From Bacilli bacterium (GTDB taxonomy: Bacteria; Bacillota_I; Bacilli_A; RF39; UBA660): DNA of 64,000 bases. The stretch lies in the NCBI GenBank assembly GCA_017405445.1, contig JAFRAK010000041.1, forward strand, positions 37,146-101,145, read 5' to 3'. The position numbers were made by a program, and so were the translations under genes. How positions within the stretch are numbered: the stretch's first letter is position 1; each line of letters begins with the position of its first letter. Positions 1 to 8,619 of the stretch are shown here, piece after piece. The notes beneath the pieces were generated by a model, which worked only from the letters and a program-made list of their open reading frames with translations, did not search any database and was not told the DNA's origin.

Positions 1-277
1 GAGATAAGAATTTATTACCTAAGCCTTCTCCTTTAGATGCTCCTTTTACTAATCCTGCTATATCTGTAAATTCATATGCAGTTGGGATAAATCTATTTGG
101 ATCATACATTTCTTTTAGTACATCCATTCTTTTATCTGGTACAGTTACTACTCCTACATTTGGTTCTATTGTTGCGAAGGGATAGTTTTCTGCTAATATT
201 TTTTGATTTGTTATTGCATTAAATAATGTTGATTTCCCTACATTTGGTAAACCAACAATCCCTGCTGTTAAACTCAT
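1..277 (-). CDS. ychF: YchF/OLA1-family ATPase, 5' part only
   Basis: Reverse-strand reading frame, open to the left edge of the window, so only about the first 92 residues are present. The protein starts [20 protein letters not shown], which carries the P-loop GLPNVGKST typical of YchF, and continues with a [14 protein letters not shown] segment and the G3-like region [16 protein letters not shown]. YchF is an Obg-related ATPase that associates with ribosomes. An AGGTG ribosome site lies about 7 bases before the ATG. It is the last gene of the left arm seen here and has its own extended -10 (TGATATAAT) upstream. Family identity is secure; the cellular role of the family is only partly known. 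Confidence 0.95.
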   Translation of the reverse strand, partial: MSLTAGIVGLPNVGKSTLFNAITNQKILAENYPFATIEPNVGVVTVPDKRMDVLKEMYDPNRFIPTAYEFTDIAGLVKGASKGEGLGNKFLS

Positions 278-306
278 AAACTTCACCTCTTTTATTTATC
301 GTCCTT

Positions 307-315
307 ATTATATCA
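307..315 (-). promoter_or_regulatory. Extended -10 promoter candidate for ychF
   Basis: On the minus strand this reads TGATATAAT, an extended -10 element about 30 bases upstream of the ychF start. No good -35 is seen. It sits just past the terminator of the transporter gene, as expected for a separate transcript. Confidence 0.45.
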
Positions 316-322
316 TTTTTTT

Positions 323-350
323 AAAGAAAAAAACACATAAATATGTGTTT
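323..350 (-). terminator. Intrinsic terminator after the AbgT-type gene
   Basis: An inverted repeat AAACACATA/TATGTGTTT with a two-base loop is followed on the minus strand by a run of T. It overlaps the stop codon of the transporter gene. Confidence 0.8.
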
Positions 351-1944
351 AAATCGTAGGAATTACATTAGGTCCTGTTGGTATTCCAATTACGTACCAT
401 ACTACTACAATTAAAATCCATGTAATAGACATAATAATAAAGTATGGGAATATTAATTTTAAAGAATCTCTTATATTATAAGGTTTATTCTTATTCAAAT
501 TATACATATTTAAATATCCAATATAGATTACAAATGATGCTAATAAAGGAGTATATCCTTTTGTCATAGAATCTCCAACTCTTAATATAATTTGTGAGAA
601 TTGCGGAGATACATTGGATTGCATTAATAATGGTACAACAACAGGAGAGAAGATTAACCATTTACTTGCTGTTGAAGTTAGGAATAAGTTCGAAATGGCT
701 ATAAAAACTAAACATATTATAATTAATGGAATTCCACTAAAATGTATTTTTTCAATTGCCGTTGCTAACCAAGCAGTTATTACAAAGCCAATATTACTTT
801 TTCTAAATACAGCAATAAACTGAGACGCAACAAACATTAATATAATAATACTACCTAAGTTATTAAATCTTTTCCCTGCATTTTCAATAATATCTTTATC
901 ATTTTTTATCGATTTACTACCAATACCATAAGCTATTCCTGTAAGTGCAAAGAATAGAGCTACTAGATAAGTAAATCCATCTTGGAAAAATGCATTTTCT
1001 CCAAACAACTGATTAACATATGCTTTTTCTTTCATATCAAGTAACATTCCTGATAATGGTAATTTTGGGATTAGTGAATATATCGTTAAAACTAAAATTA
1101 TTAATCCGACTATTAATGCATTTTGTAATCCTTTTTTCTCATATTTTTCTTGTTCTATTTGTTTTTGTTCTTCTTCTTCCATATCAAATGAATGATATTT
1201 TTCTGTTTGAGATGATTCGTCATCCTTTTTATATTTTCCTATTTTTGGGGCTATAATCTTTTCAATTATTAATGTTCCAACAATAGAAATAATTATTGAT
1301 GTTACTACAATAAAATATAGATTTGATGTTAAAGATACATGGAATGTTTCATCTATTAAATGAGATGCTTGTCTGGTATATTCAATAATTGATATTTCTG
1401 TTGTACCAACAAAGATAGATACTCCATATCCAAATGATACTCCACAGAATGCTGTTACTATTCCCAATATAGGATTTCTATTATTCATAAAGAATATTAA
1501 TGCTGCTAATGGAATTAAAATAGCATATCCTACTTCATTAATTAACGAAGAGATTGTTCCAACTAATATAATTAAGAAAGTTATAATGAAACCTGGTACT
1601 TTACTCAAATGTTTTCTTGTTAACATTTCAATAAAACCAGTAGACTCTGCTATTGTCAATCCAATTAAAGATACTAAAAATGTACCCAAAGGTCCAAAAC
1701 TTAAGAAGTTTTTCATTGCATTACTGATCATGAATTTAAATCCATCGAATGAAAACATATTTTCCACTGTTACTAATACTGGTTCTAATTCATTTTTATT
1801 CTTATTAATAATATTATATGTTGCTTGTGTTTCAAATAATGATAGTATTCCACTTAAAATCACTACGAAAAATAGCAATAGAATAAACATTGTAATGGGA
1901 TGAATATAAAACTTTTTTAATTTTAATTTTCTTGGTTCTTTCAT
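349..1944 (-). CDS. AbgT-family transporter
   Basis: A 531-residue polytopic membrane protein with about 11-13 hydrophobic segments. It matches the AbgT (p-aminobenzoyl-glutamate/MtrF) family: a SFGPLGTFLVSLIGLTIAES segment near residue 82, GYGVSIFVGTTEISIIEYTRQA near 175, and an SNLFLTSTASKWLIFSPVVVPLL stretch near 420 followed by RVGDSMTKGYTPL. Family members import p-aminobenzoyl-glutamate or export sulfonamides and folate-like compounds; the substrate here is unknown. A charged cytoplasmic loop (residues about 235-275) is rich in Glu, Lys and Gln. It lies 10 bases after the DUF951 gene, at the end of the parA-parB-mscS run, with an AGGAAGG ribosome site, so it may be co-transcribed. Confidence 0.85.
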   Translation of the reverse strand: MKEPRKLKLKKFYIHPITMFILLLFFVVILSGILSLFETQATYNIINKNKNELEPVLVTVENMFSFDGFKFMISNAMKNFLSFGPLGTFLVSLIGLTIAESTGFIEMLTRKHLSKVPGFIITFLIILVGTISSLINEVGYAILIPLAALIFFMNNRNPILGIVTAFCGVSFGYGVSIFVGTTEISIIEYTRQASHLIDETFHVSLTSNLYFIVVTSIIISIVGTLIIEKIIAPKIGKYKKDDESSQTEKYHSFDMEEEEQKQIEQEKYEKKGLQNALIVGLIILVLTIYSLIPKLPLSGMLLDMKEKAYVNQLFGENAFFQDGFTYLVALFFALTGIAYGIGSKSIKNDKDIIENAGKRFNNLGSIIILMFVASQFIAVFRKSNIGFVITAWLATAIEKIHFSGIPLIIICLVFIAISNLFLTSTASKWLIFSPVVVPLLMQSNVSPQFSQIILRVGDSMTKGYTPLLASFVIYIGYLNMYNLNKNKPYNIRDSLKLIFPYFIIMSITWILIVVVWYVIGIPTGPNVIPTI

Positions 1945-1954
1945 ATTTTCCTTC

Positions 1955-2149
1955 CTATTCTTCCTCTTCTATTATTTTCTTTAATTTTTTATTAAACTCT
2001 ATTCTTGGGATTAGTACAGTTCTACCACAGTTGATACATTTTATTTTAATATCTGCTCCTACTCTTACAATTTCCCATTCATTTGTTCCACAAGGATGTT
2101 GTTTTTTCATCACTACTTTTGTTCCTAATCCATATTCTTTATTTTCCAT
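1955..2149 (-). CDS. DUF951 small zinc-ribbon-like protein (YyzM type)
   Basis: A 64-residue protein. I start it at the internal ATG at 2149 (MENKEYGLGTKVVMKKQHPC) because a GAGGTG ribosome site sits 6 bases upstream; a longer frame to 2197 has no such site. It has the DUF951 pattern HPCGxNEWxIxRxGADIKIKCxxCGR, in which Cys24 and the later CxxC pair look like metal ligands. The start lies inside the end of mscS by 11 bases, suggesting translational coupling. In Bacillus the same family sits between parB and ychF. Function unknown; nucleic-acid binding is a guess. Confidence 0.85.
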   Translation of the reverse strand: MENKEYGLGTKVVMKKQHPCGTNEWEIVRVGADIKIKCINCGRTVLIPRIEFNKKLKKIIEEEE

Positions 2150-2951
2150 TGTGCACCTCAATCTGAGTATAGGGAATTTTAATATTGTTTTTATCAAATT
2201 CTTTTTTTATTTCTCTTCTTAAAAATCTTTCTACAGCAAATTGTTTTGTTGGTTCTACTTCAACAACTACTCGATAAATTACAGAAGAGTCTCCTAAATC
2301 ATTAACTCCCCATACTTCTGGTTCTTTTTTTGCATAAGGAATGTTTCCTTCTAATCGCTTAAATAATGATTCAAATGTTTTATCAATATTATCTTCATTA
2401 TTTTCATAAGCTATGCCGACATCAACTACTGCTAGAGAATTATTATTACTATAATTAATAACACTACTCATTAAATGATTTGAAATAATTTTAGTAGCTC
2501 CTTTAAAATTACGTATTCTTGTTGTCCTTAAACCAATAAAAACAACTTCTCCCATAAATCCTTCTACTTCAATTGTATCTCCTATTTCATATTCTCCTTC
2601 AATAATAATAGCTACTCCAGCTATAATGTCTTTTGCTAAATCTTGAAAAGCAAGACCTAGGATTGCTGTTCCTATTCCTAAGCCTGTTAAGACAGATTTT
2701 ACATTGACTCCTAATTGAGATAAAATTGCTAATATTACAAAGATTACAATAGTATATTTAATAATATTATTGATCAACGTATGGATTGTTTTAATTCTCT
2801 GTAATTGTGATGCTTTTAATCTATTTGTTAATAGACTTTTATTAATTGCCTTTTGAATGATTTTATAGATGATTAATCCAACTAAAATATACAAAATTGG
2901 AAGTATTATTTTAAGAAGATCAAATGATGTATCTCCTAATTTTATTATCAT
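2139..2951 (-). CDS. Small-conductance mechanosensitive channel family protein (MscS)
   Basis: A 270-residue MscS-type channel. It has an N-terminal membrane helix (about residues 10-30), a second at about 62-82, and the pore-lining TM3 with its Gly/Ala-rich pattern GLGIGTAILGLAFQDLAKDI at about 90-110. The cytoplasmic beta domain (EGEYEIGDTIEVEGFMGEV, IRNFKGATKIISNHLM) and the C-terminal alpha/beta domain follow. Such channels open on hypo-osmotic shock to release solutes. It starts 1 base after the parB stop codon and overlaps the DUF951 start, so it belongs to the parAB operon as in other Bacillota. Confidence 0.92.
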   Translation of the reverse strand: MIIKLGDTSFDLLKIILPILYILVGLIIYKIIQKAINKSLLTNRLKASQLQRIKTIHTLINNIIKYTIVIFVILAILSQLGVNVKSVLTGLGIGTAILGLAFQDLAKDIIAGVAIIIEGEYEIGDTIEVEGFMGEVVFIGLRTTRIRNFKGATKIISNHLMSSVINYSNNNSLAVVDVGIAYENNEDNIDKTFESLFKRLEGNIPYAKKEPEVWGVNDLGDSSVIYRVVVEVEPTKQFAVERFLRREIKKEFDKNNIKIPYTQIEVHNGK

Positions 2952-2952
2952 A

Positions 2953-3852
2953 CTATCTACCTACTTCTATATTTAATATTTCTAAAATTCTATTTAAATC
3001 ACTATCATTTACAAAGCTTATTTCCATTTTATTCTTTTTAATTGTTACTTTTGTTCCTAATTTTTCACTAATTTCATCTTGTAGATATGAATATTCATTA
3101 TTCATCTTTTTTTGTTTTTGTGGATTTGTTTTTTGAATATTTGGTTCTTTTGTTAAAACTTCTAATGCTCTTACACTTAATCCTTCATCAATTACTTTTT
3201 GTTCTAATTCTTTTTGTTGATTTTCATCTTCTAATTTACTTAATACTCTAGCATGTGCCATAGAAATCTTTTTCTCATTAATATCAGATTGAATATTTTC
3301 TGGTAATGTTAATAATCCTAACATATTTGTGATATGACTTCTGCTTTTTCCTAACCTCTTTGCTAGTTCTTCTTGAGTAAGAATTAAAGTATCTTGCAAT
3401 TTTTTATAGGCTTCTGCTTCTTCAATAGCTGTTAAGTTTTCTCTTTGCAAGTTTTCAAGTAATGCTATTTCCATCATTTGAGTATCATTAAATTCTCTAA
3501 CAATTGCTGGTACTTCTTCTAAACCTGCTATTTTAGAAGCTTTTACTCTTCTTTCTCCTGCTATAATTTCATATCCTTTAATGGATTTTTTTACAATAAT
3601 TGGTTGAAAAACGCCATGCTCTTTTATTGATTCAGCTAACTCATTTAGTGCTGCTTCATCAAATACTTTTCTTGGTTGATATGGATTTGGCCTTAAATCA
3701 CTAATTTTTATGTGAATAATTTCATCATTTTTTGTTTCATCCATTATTTGATCTTCTACTGTTGTATAGGTAAGTATTTCACTATTAAATAATTCTTCAA
3801 GTCCTTTTCCTAATGCTTTTCTTTTTGGAATTCCTGATTCATTAGTTTCCAT
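2953..3852 (-). CDS. parB: Chromosome partitioning protein ParB (Spo0J)
   Basis: A 299-residue ParB. The N-terminal KALGKGLEELF motif (residues 12-22) is the usual ParA-interaction region. The CTP-binding domain has GERR at 99-102 and ENLQREN at 133-139, and a helix-turn-helix follows at about 158-182. I prefer the ATG at 3852; a TTG at 3861 would sit only 3 bases from the AGGAAG ribosome site. It binds parS, and three perfect parS copies lie at 21.95-22.13 kb. At the positions that separate ParB from Noc it has R171, M177, T182 and A199, so two of the usual ParB residues differ. Start overlaps parA by 11 bases. Confidence 0.93.
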   Translation of the reverse strand: METNESGIPKRKALGKGLEELFNSEILTYTTVEDQIMDETKNDEIIHIKISDLRPNPYQPRKVFDEAALNELAESIKEHGVFQPIIVKKSIKGYEIIAGERRVKASKIAGLEEVPAIVREFNDTQMMEIALLENLQRENLTAIEEAEAYKKLQDTLILTQEELAKRLGKSRSHITNMLGLLTLPENIQSDINEKKISMAHARVLSKLEDENQQKELEQKVIDEGLSVRALEVLTKEPNIQKTNPQKQKKMNNEYSYLQDEISEKLGTKVTIKKNKMEISFVNDSDLNRILEILNIEVGR

Positions 3853-4627
3853 TTCTTTCAATCACTTCCTTTGCTAAATTTAAATATGCCTCCGATCCTC
3901 TACTTTTCGGATCATAGACAATGATTGGTTCTCCATGTGATGGTGCTTCTGTTAATCTAACCAATCTTGGAATAATTGTATTGTATACTTTTTCTTTAAA
4001 ATAACTTCTAATATCTTCAACAACTTCAAATCCTAAATTAGTTCTAGAATCTAACATAGTTAATAATACTCCTTCGATATCAAGTGTTGGATTTAGAGTT
4101 TCTTGTGCATGTCTTATTGTTCTTAATAACTGTGTAATTCCTTCTAATGCAAAGAATTCACATTGTACTGGAATAATAACAGAATTAGATGCCGTTAACG
4201 CATTTATTGTGATTACATCTAATGATGGAGGGCAATCTAAAATAACATAATCAAAATCTTCTCTTATGATTTCTAAACATTTCTTTAGTTGTTCTCCTTT
4301 TTTAAATCCTGTTTCTATTCTTGTTTTTTCAGAAAATTCATTTCCTAATCCTGCTAAATAAATAGAAGCTGGTACAACATATAAATTCTTATATTTTGTT
4401 CTTATAATTGCTTCTTCTAGATTACAATCTCCTACTAAAACTTCATATATGCTTTTATTAATTTCTCCTTTATTAATTCCTACACCAGTAGTTGTATTTC
4501 CTTGAGGATCTAAGTCTATTAATAATACTCTTTTACCTAATACTGCTAATGATGCAGAAAGATTAATACTTGTCGTTGTTTTTCCTACTCCACCTTTTTG
4601 ATTTACTAATGATATTACCTTTCCCAT
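3842..4627 (-). CDS. parA: Chromosome partitioning ATPase ParA (Soj)
   Basis: A 261-residue ParA/Soj ATPase. The deviant Walker A KGGVGKTT is at residues 11-18, switch I region DLDPQGNTTTG at 38-48, and Walker B YVILDCPPS near 125. It acts with ParB in origin segregation and, in Bacillus, regulates DnaA. The ATG follows a GGGTGAT-like ribosome site, with a possible extended -10 (TGATACAAT, minus strand near 4659-4667) upstream. The gene overlaps parB and is separated from noc by a terminator, so parAB starts a new transcript. Confidence 0.96.
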   Translation of the reverse strand: MGKVISLVNQKGGVGKTTTSINLSASLAVLGKRVLLIDLDPQGNTTTGVGINKGEINKSIYEVLVGDCNLEEAIIRTKYKNLYVVPASIYLAGLGNEFSEKTRIETGFKKGEQLKKCLEIIREDFDYVILDCPPSLDVITINALTASNSVIIPVQCEFFALEGITQLLRTIRHAQETLNPTLDIEGVLLTMLDSRTNLGFEVVEDIRSYFKEKVYNTIIPRLVRLTEAPSHGEPIIVYDPKSRGSEAYLNLAKEVIERNGN

Positions 4628-4698
4628 CTAATCACCCATTTTTCTATATTACTTTTTTATTGTATCAAATAATCTTTCTTTTTGAAATGATTTAAGGA

Positions 4699-4730
4699 AA
4701 AAAAATAGAATTTTTTAAAATTCTATTCTG
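4699..4730 (-). terminator. Intrinsic terminator after noc
   Basis: On the minus strand TAGAATTTT and AAAATTCTA form a hairpin followed by a long T run. It overlaps the end of noc and precedes parA. Confidence 0.75.
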
Positions 4731-6003
4731 GTTTATCAATCTTAATAATTATTTGATAAGATTGTGGAAAATTCATTTCATTTGCTTGAACACTTACTCC
4801 ATGTTGTTGTAAATCTTCAATCAATTCTTTTATTTTTTGAGTTGCCTGTTCTGGAGTATATTTATCTGGTGTTCCTCCTACTATTGTAGGTAATGGATTT
4901 CCTGGTTGTGATACAGTTGGAGTTCCTTCCTCAGGTTTTGCTACTGCTTCATCTATTTTAATTGTAGGTAATTCTTTTAAATCAAAGTAATCTTTAGGTT
5001 CAGGTTGATCTTGAATAATACCTGAATTATCTTGTGTTGCTGGTGCTGGTGCTGATGTTTGATTTGTATTTAATAAATTATCTAATGATGTCGCTGCTTG
5101 TCCAGGTGTTCCTATATTTGGTAATGTTTGTCCTGCTGGTTGTACTTGAGTATCTACAACTTCATCTGTTACTTCTTGATTATTATCTTCTCCATAGTTA
5201 ATGAATCTATTTGCCATTGAATCCTCCTCTAATAGATTATTTTCTTTTGGTGGAGCAATTACAACTTTTCCATAATTAGAGGTTTCTTCTTTTATTTCTT
5301 TAACATTTGGAGTTAGTGGTTCATTTATTAAGAAACCACTTGCGGATGCGATTGCATTTGCTTCGATAGGAATACTTGCTGCATCTTTTTCTTTTGGATA
5401 GCGTTCCTTGATTTCTTCTTCTAATGTTCTTACACTCATTTTAGTCGTTTCTACTTTTTCTAATAGTTGTTTTTGAACATCAACATCAGGAACCATTAAT
5501 AAAGCTCTTGCATGTCTTTCAGAAATTTCTTCTTTTAGTAATGCCTCTTGAATTTCTTCTGGAAGAGATAATAATCTTAGTTTATTAGCAACTGAAGATT
5601 GACTTTTTCCCATCGTTTTAGCAAGTTCTTCTTGAGTCATTTCATCAATTTCAAGAATTTTTTGATAAGTTCTTGCTTCTTCAATTGGATTTAAATTCTT
5701 TCTTTGAAGATTTTCAAGTAAAGCTACTTTAGAACTTTCTTTATCATCCAAGTTTCTGATAATTGCAGGAATTTTCGTAAGTCCAGCTAGGGCAGATGCT
5801 TTGTATCTTCTTTCTCCAGCTATAATCTCATATTTTCCATTCACATTTCTTACGATAATTGGTTGAATAACACCATGTTCTCTAATAGATACTGCTAACT
5901 CCTTTAATGCTCTTTCATCAAATACTTCTCTTGGTTGAAATCTATTAGGTATAATATCGTCTAAATGTATTTGTACTACTTCGTCTCTATTTTCTGTATT
6001 CAT
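4723..6003 (-). CDS. noc: Noc-type nucleoid occlusion protein with a long linker
   Basis: A 426-residue ParB/Noc family protein. The CTPase domain has GERR at 63-66 and ENLQRKN at 97-103; the helix-turn-helix is at about 123-147. Residues matching Noc rather than ParB at the specificity positions are Q135, K141 and R163, with S146 where Noc usually has Lys. Bacillus Noc is under 300 residues; here about 170 residues (about 210-380) form a low-complexity Pro/Gln/Thr/Asn-rich acidic linker before a Noc-like C-terminal dimerisation segment (HGVSVQANEMNFPQSYQI). The N-terminal amphipathic membrane-binding helix of Bacillus Noc is absent: an in-frame stop lies four codons upstream. A perfect Noc-binding site is at 22055-22068. 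Confidence 0.88.
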   Translation of the reverse strand: MNTENRDEVVQIHLDDIIPNRFQPREVFDERALKELAVSIREHGVIQPIIVRNVNGKYEIIAGERRYKASALAGLTKIPAIIRNLDDKESSKVALLENLQRKNLNPIEEARTYQKILEIDEMTQEELAKTMGKSQSSVANKLRLLSLPEEIQEALLKEEISERHARALLMVPDVDVQKQLLEKVETTKMSVRTLEEEIKERYPKEKDAASIPIEANAIASASGFLINEPLTPNVKEIKEETSNYGKVVIAPPKENNLLEEDSMANRFINYGEDNNQEVTDEVVDTQVQPAGQTLPNIGTPGQAATSLDNLLNTNQTSAPAPATQDNSGIIQDQPEPKDYFDLKELPTIKIDEAVAKPEEGTPTVSQPGNPLPTIVGGTPDKYTPEQATQKIKELIEDLQQHGVSVQANEMNFPQSYQIIIKIDKPE

Positions 6004-6041
6004 GAAAATCCCTCACTTTTTATTCTTATTCCTATATTATC

Positions 6042-6070
6042 ATTATATGTTATTTTTGAAAATCTTTCAA
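6042..6070 (-). promoter_or_regulatory. Sigma-A promoter of noc
   Basis: On the minus strand TTGAAA (6070-6065), a 17-base spacer and TATAAT (6047-6042), about 40 bases before the noc start. Confidence 0.7.
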
Positions 6071-6082
6071 CTAATATTTTTT

Positions 6083-6112
6083 CAAAAAAAGACATGTTTT
6101 TCACATGTCTTA
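6083..6112 (-). terminator. Intrinsic terminator after rsmG
   Basis: Minus-strand hairpin AAGACATGT/ACATGTCTT followed by T residues; the stop codon of rsmG lies in the first arm. Confidence 0.85.
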
Positions 6113-6745
6113 TTTGTTTTTCATCATAATAAAGCTTCTTTTACTTTCCTCTATCGGAAGCGTAAATTCTTCTATTTTAATAATATTATATTTTTGCTTT
6201 AATTTATTTTTTACTTCTTCTGTTAACTCTTCTTCAATATTTCCTTTCATTGCGATAAAAACTCCATCTTTTGATACTAAATGCATTGTGTAATTAACAA
6301 GTGTTTGAATATTGGCAACTGCCCTACTTGTTACTACTTCAAATTCTCCTTTATATTCTTCTCCTCTAGAATGAACTGCTTCTATTTCTTTTAAATCTAA
6401 GATTCTTATTACTTCATTTAAGTAATTCACTCTTTTTTGTAAAGAATCTATCAGTGTAATTTTTAGATTTGGAAATACTATTTTTAAAACAATACCAGGA
6501 AAACCTGCTCCTGTTCCTACATCACATAAAGTTTTCGTTTTATTTAAATCAACTACTCTATTTAAAGTTAGAGAATCATAAAAATGTTTTAAATATACTT
6601 CTTGTTCTTCTACTATTCTAGTTAAATTAATTTTTTCATTCCATTCAATCATTAAATGATAAAACTGATCTAATAGTTTTAATTGTTCTTCTGTAATATC
6701 AATATTTATTTTTTTACATTCTTCAATAAAAACTTCTTTATTCAT
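6110..6745 (-). CDS. rsmG: 16S rRNA (guanine527-N7)-methyltransferase RsmG
   Basis: A 211-residue GidB/RsmG methyltransferase. The SAM-binding motif VGTGAGFPGIVLK is near residue 76, followed by the acidic SLQKR loop and the SRAVAN motif near 138 that marks this family. It methylates G527 in the 530 loop of 16S rRNA. The chosen ATG (6745) is 10 bases from an AAGGAG site; a second ATG 9 bases upstream is only one base from that site and unlikely. The start overlaps mnmG by 8 bases, so both are translated from one mRNA. Confidence 0.95.
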   Translation of the reverse strand: MNKEVFIEECKKINIDITEEQLKLLDQFYHLMIEWNEKINLTRIVEEQEVYLKHFYDSLTLNRVVDLNKTKTLCDVGTGAGFPGIVLKIVFPNLKITLIDSLQKRVNYLNEVIRILDLKEIEAVHSRGEEYKGEFEVVTSRAVANIQTLVNYTMHLVSKDGVFIAMKGNIEEELTEEVKNKLKQKYNIIKIEEFTLPIEESKRSFIMMKNK

Positions 6746-8606
6746 CTTTTCCATACTCCTTTTTTAGGTATACTGAAAGAATTGAAATATCTGATGGATT
6801 TACTCCACTGATTCTTATTGCTTGAGCAATTGTTGATGGTCTAACTTCTTTTAATTTTTGTCTTGCTTCACTTGCAATATTGTTTACTTTATCGTAGTCA
6901 ATATCCTCTGGAATTTGTTTTTTCTCAAGTTTTAACATTTTTTCTGCTTCTTTATAAGATTTTTCAATATATCCTCTGTATTTTAGATAAATTTCCACCT
7001 GTTCTTTGATTTCATCTTCATATGGGAATTCTTGAAATTGTTCTAGGAAAGAGACTGTTATTTCTGGTCTACCTAATAATTGTTCAAAAGATAATGTAGC
7101 ATTTGGAATTGTATATTGATTTTCTTTAAATATTTTTTCTATTTCTTTTGTTATTTTTAATTTTTGTTCTCTACACCACTCTAAACAAGTTTTAATATCT
7201 TCTTCTTTTTTATTCAATCTTTCGATTTGATCTTGATCAATTAATCCCACTTCATATCCAAATCTTCTAAGTCTTAAATCTGCATTATCACTTCTAAGTA
7301 ATAATCTAAATTCTGCCCTACTTGTTAGTAATCTATATGGATCTCTTATTCCTTTTGTAATTAAATCATCTATTAATACTCCAATATATGCTTCATTTCT
7401 TTTTAAAACTAAAGGTTCTTTTTCTTCTAACTTTAAACTTGCATTGATTCCTGCCATTAAACCTTGACAAGCTGCTTCTTCATATCCACTTGTTCCATTA
7501 ATTTGACCTGCTGTAAACAAATTTTCTATTATTTTTGTTTCTAAGGATGCCTTTAGTTGTGTTGGATAGATAGCATCATATTCAATAGCATATCCATATT
7601 TTAAAATTTTGGCATTTTCAAAACCTGGAAGAGAATGTACCATTTGTTCTTGTATCTCAGGAGGCATAGATGTAGAAAATCCTTGTAAATACATATCGTC
7701 ATAATATCTACTTTCTGGTTCTATAAATAATTGATGTCTTTCTTTATCATGAAATCTTACTACTTTATCTTCAATTGATGGACAATATCTTGGACCTATT
7801 CCTTCAATATCATCAAGTGCTCCATACATTGAGGATTTGTTTAAATTCTCTCTTATAATTCTGTGTGTTTCTTTTGTTGTATAAGTTAAATGGCATGGTA
7901 TTTGATCTTCTATTTTATATTGTGGCTCTAAGTCAAAGCTAAAGGTTAGATATTTATTATCTCCTGGTTCTTCTTTTGTTTTTGAAAAATCAATCGTTTT
8001 TCTATCAATTCTTTGTGGTGTTCCAGTTTTTAATCTTTTTATTTCAAAACCATATTCTCTTAATTTATCACTTAAATGATTTGATGGTTTTTCTCCATGA
8101 GGTCCTTGTCTTGTACGAGTATTTCCAACTAATATATCTGCTTTTAAATATGTTCCTGTTGTTAGTATTACAATTGTAGATTTTATTTTTTCACCATTTT
8201 CTAAGATAACTCCATGTACTTTATGGTCTTCTACTATTAAATCTTCCACCATTCCTTCTTTTATTTCTAAATTTTCTAAGGATTTAAGAGTATTTAACAT
8301 TTCTCTTGGGTAAGCAATTTTATCTCCTTGTGCACGTAATGATTGAACTGCTGGTCCTTTCGCACTGTTTAACATTTTTATTTGAAGATGTGTTTTATCG
8401 GCTATTTTACCCATAATTCCACCTAAAGCATCTATTTCGCGGACAACAATTCCTTTAGCACTTCCTCCTATATGGGGATTACATGGCATATCTGCGATAT
8501 TATTTATATTACTGGTAATTAATAGAGTTTTATGACCTTTTTTAGCACAGGAATATGCTGCTTCACATCCTGCATGACCGCCTCCAACTACTATAATTTC
8601 TACCAT
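6738..8606 (-). CDS. mnmG: tRNA uridine-5-carboxymethylaminomethyl modification enzyme MnmG
   Basis: A 622-residue full-length MnmG (GidA). The N-terminal FAD-binding motif GGGHAGCEAA begins at residue 8, and the family signatures MPCNPHIGG, GPHGEKPSNHLS and GYEEAACQGLMAGINA are all present. With MnmE it installs cmnm5 at wobble U34 of tRNAs reading two-codon boxes. It lies 13 bases after mnmE in a mnmE-mnmG-rsmG operon, as in most bacteria. Confidence 0.97.
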   Translation of the reverse strand: MVEIIVVGGGHAGCEAAYSCAKKGHKTLLITSNINNIADMPCNPHIGGSAKGIVVREIDALGGIMGKIADKTHLQIKMLNSAKGPAVQSLRAQGDKIAYPREMLNTLKSLENLEIKEGMVEDLIVEDHKVHGVILENGEKIKSTIVILTTGTYLKADILVGNTRTRQGPHGEKPSNHLSDKLREYGFEIKRLKTGTPQRIDRKTIDFSKTKEEPGDNKYLTFSFDLEPQYKIEDQIPCHLTYTTKETHRIIRENLNKSSMYGALDDIEGIGPRYCPSIEDKVVRFHDKERHQLFIEPESRYYDDMYLQGFSTSMPPEIQEQMVHSLPGFENAKILKYGYAIEYDAIYPTQLKASLETKIIENLFTAGQINGTSGYEEAACQGLMAGINASLKLEEKEPLVLKRNEAYIGVLIDDLITKGIRDPYRLLTSRAEFRLLLRSDNADLRLRRFGYEVGLIDQDQIERLNKKEEDIKTCLEWCREQKLKITKEIEKIFKENQYTIPNATLSFEQLLGRPEITVSFLEQFQEFPYEDEIKEQVEIYLKYRGYIEKSYKEAEKMLKLEKKQIPEDIDYDKVNNIASEARQKLKEVRPSTIAQAIRISGVNPSDISILSVYLKKEYGKDE

Positions 8607-8619
8607 ATTCTCACCTTCT

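Noticed and set aside
6105..6293. Small plus-strand frames opposite rsmG and the noc promoter
   Set aside because: They are antisense of rsmG and lack start signals.
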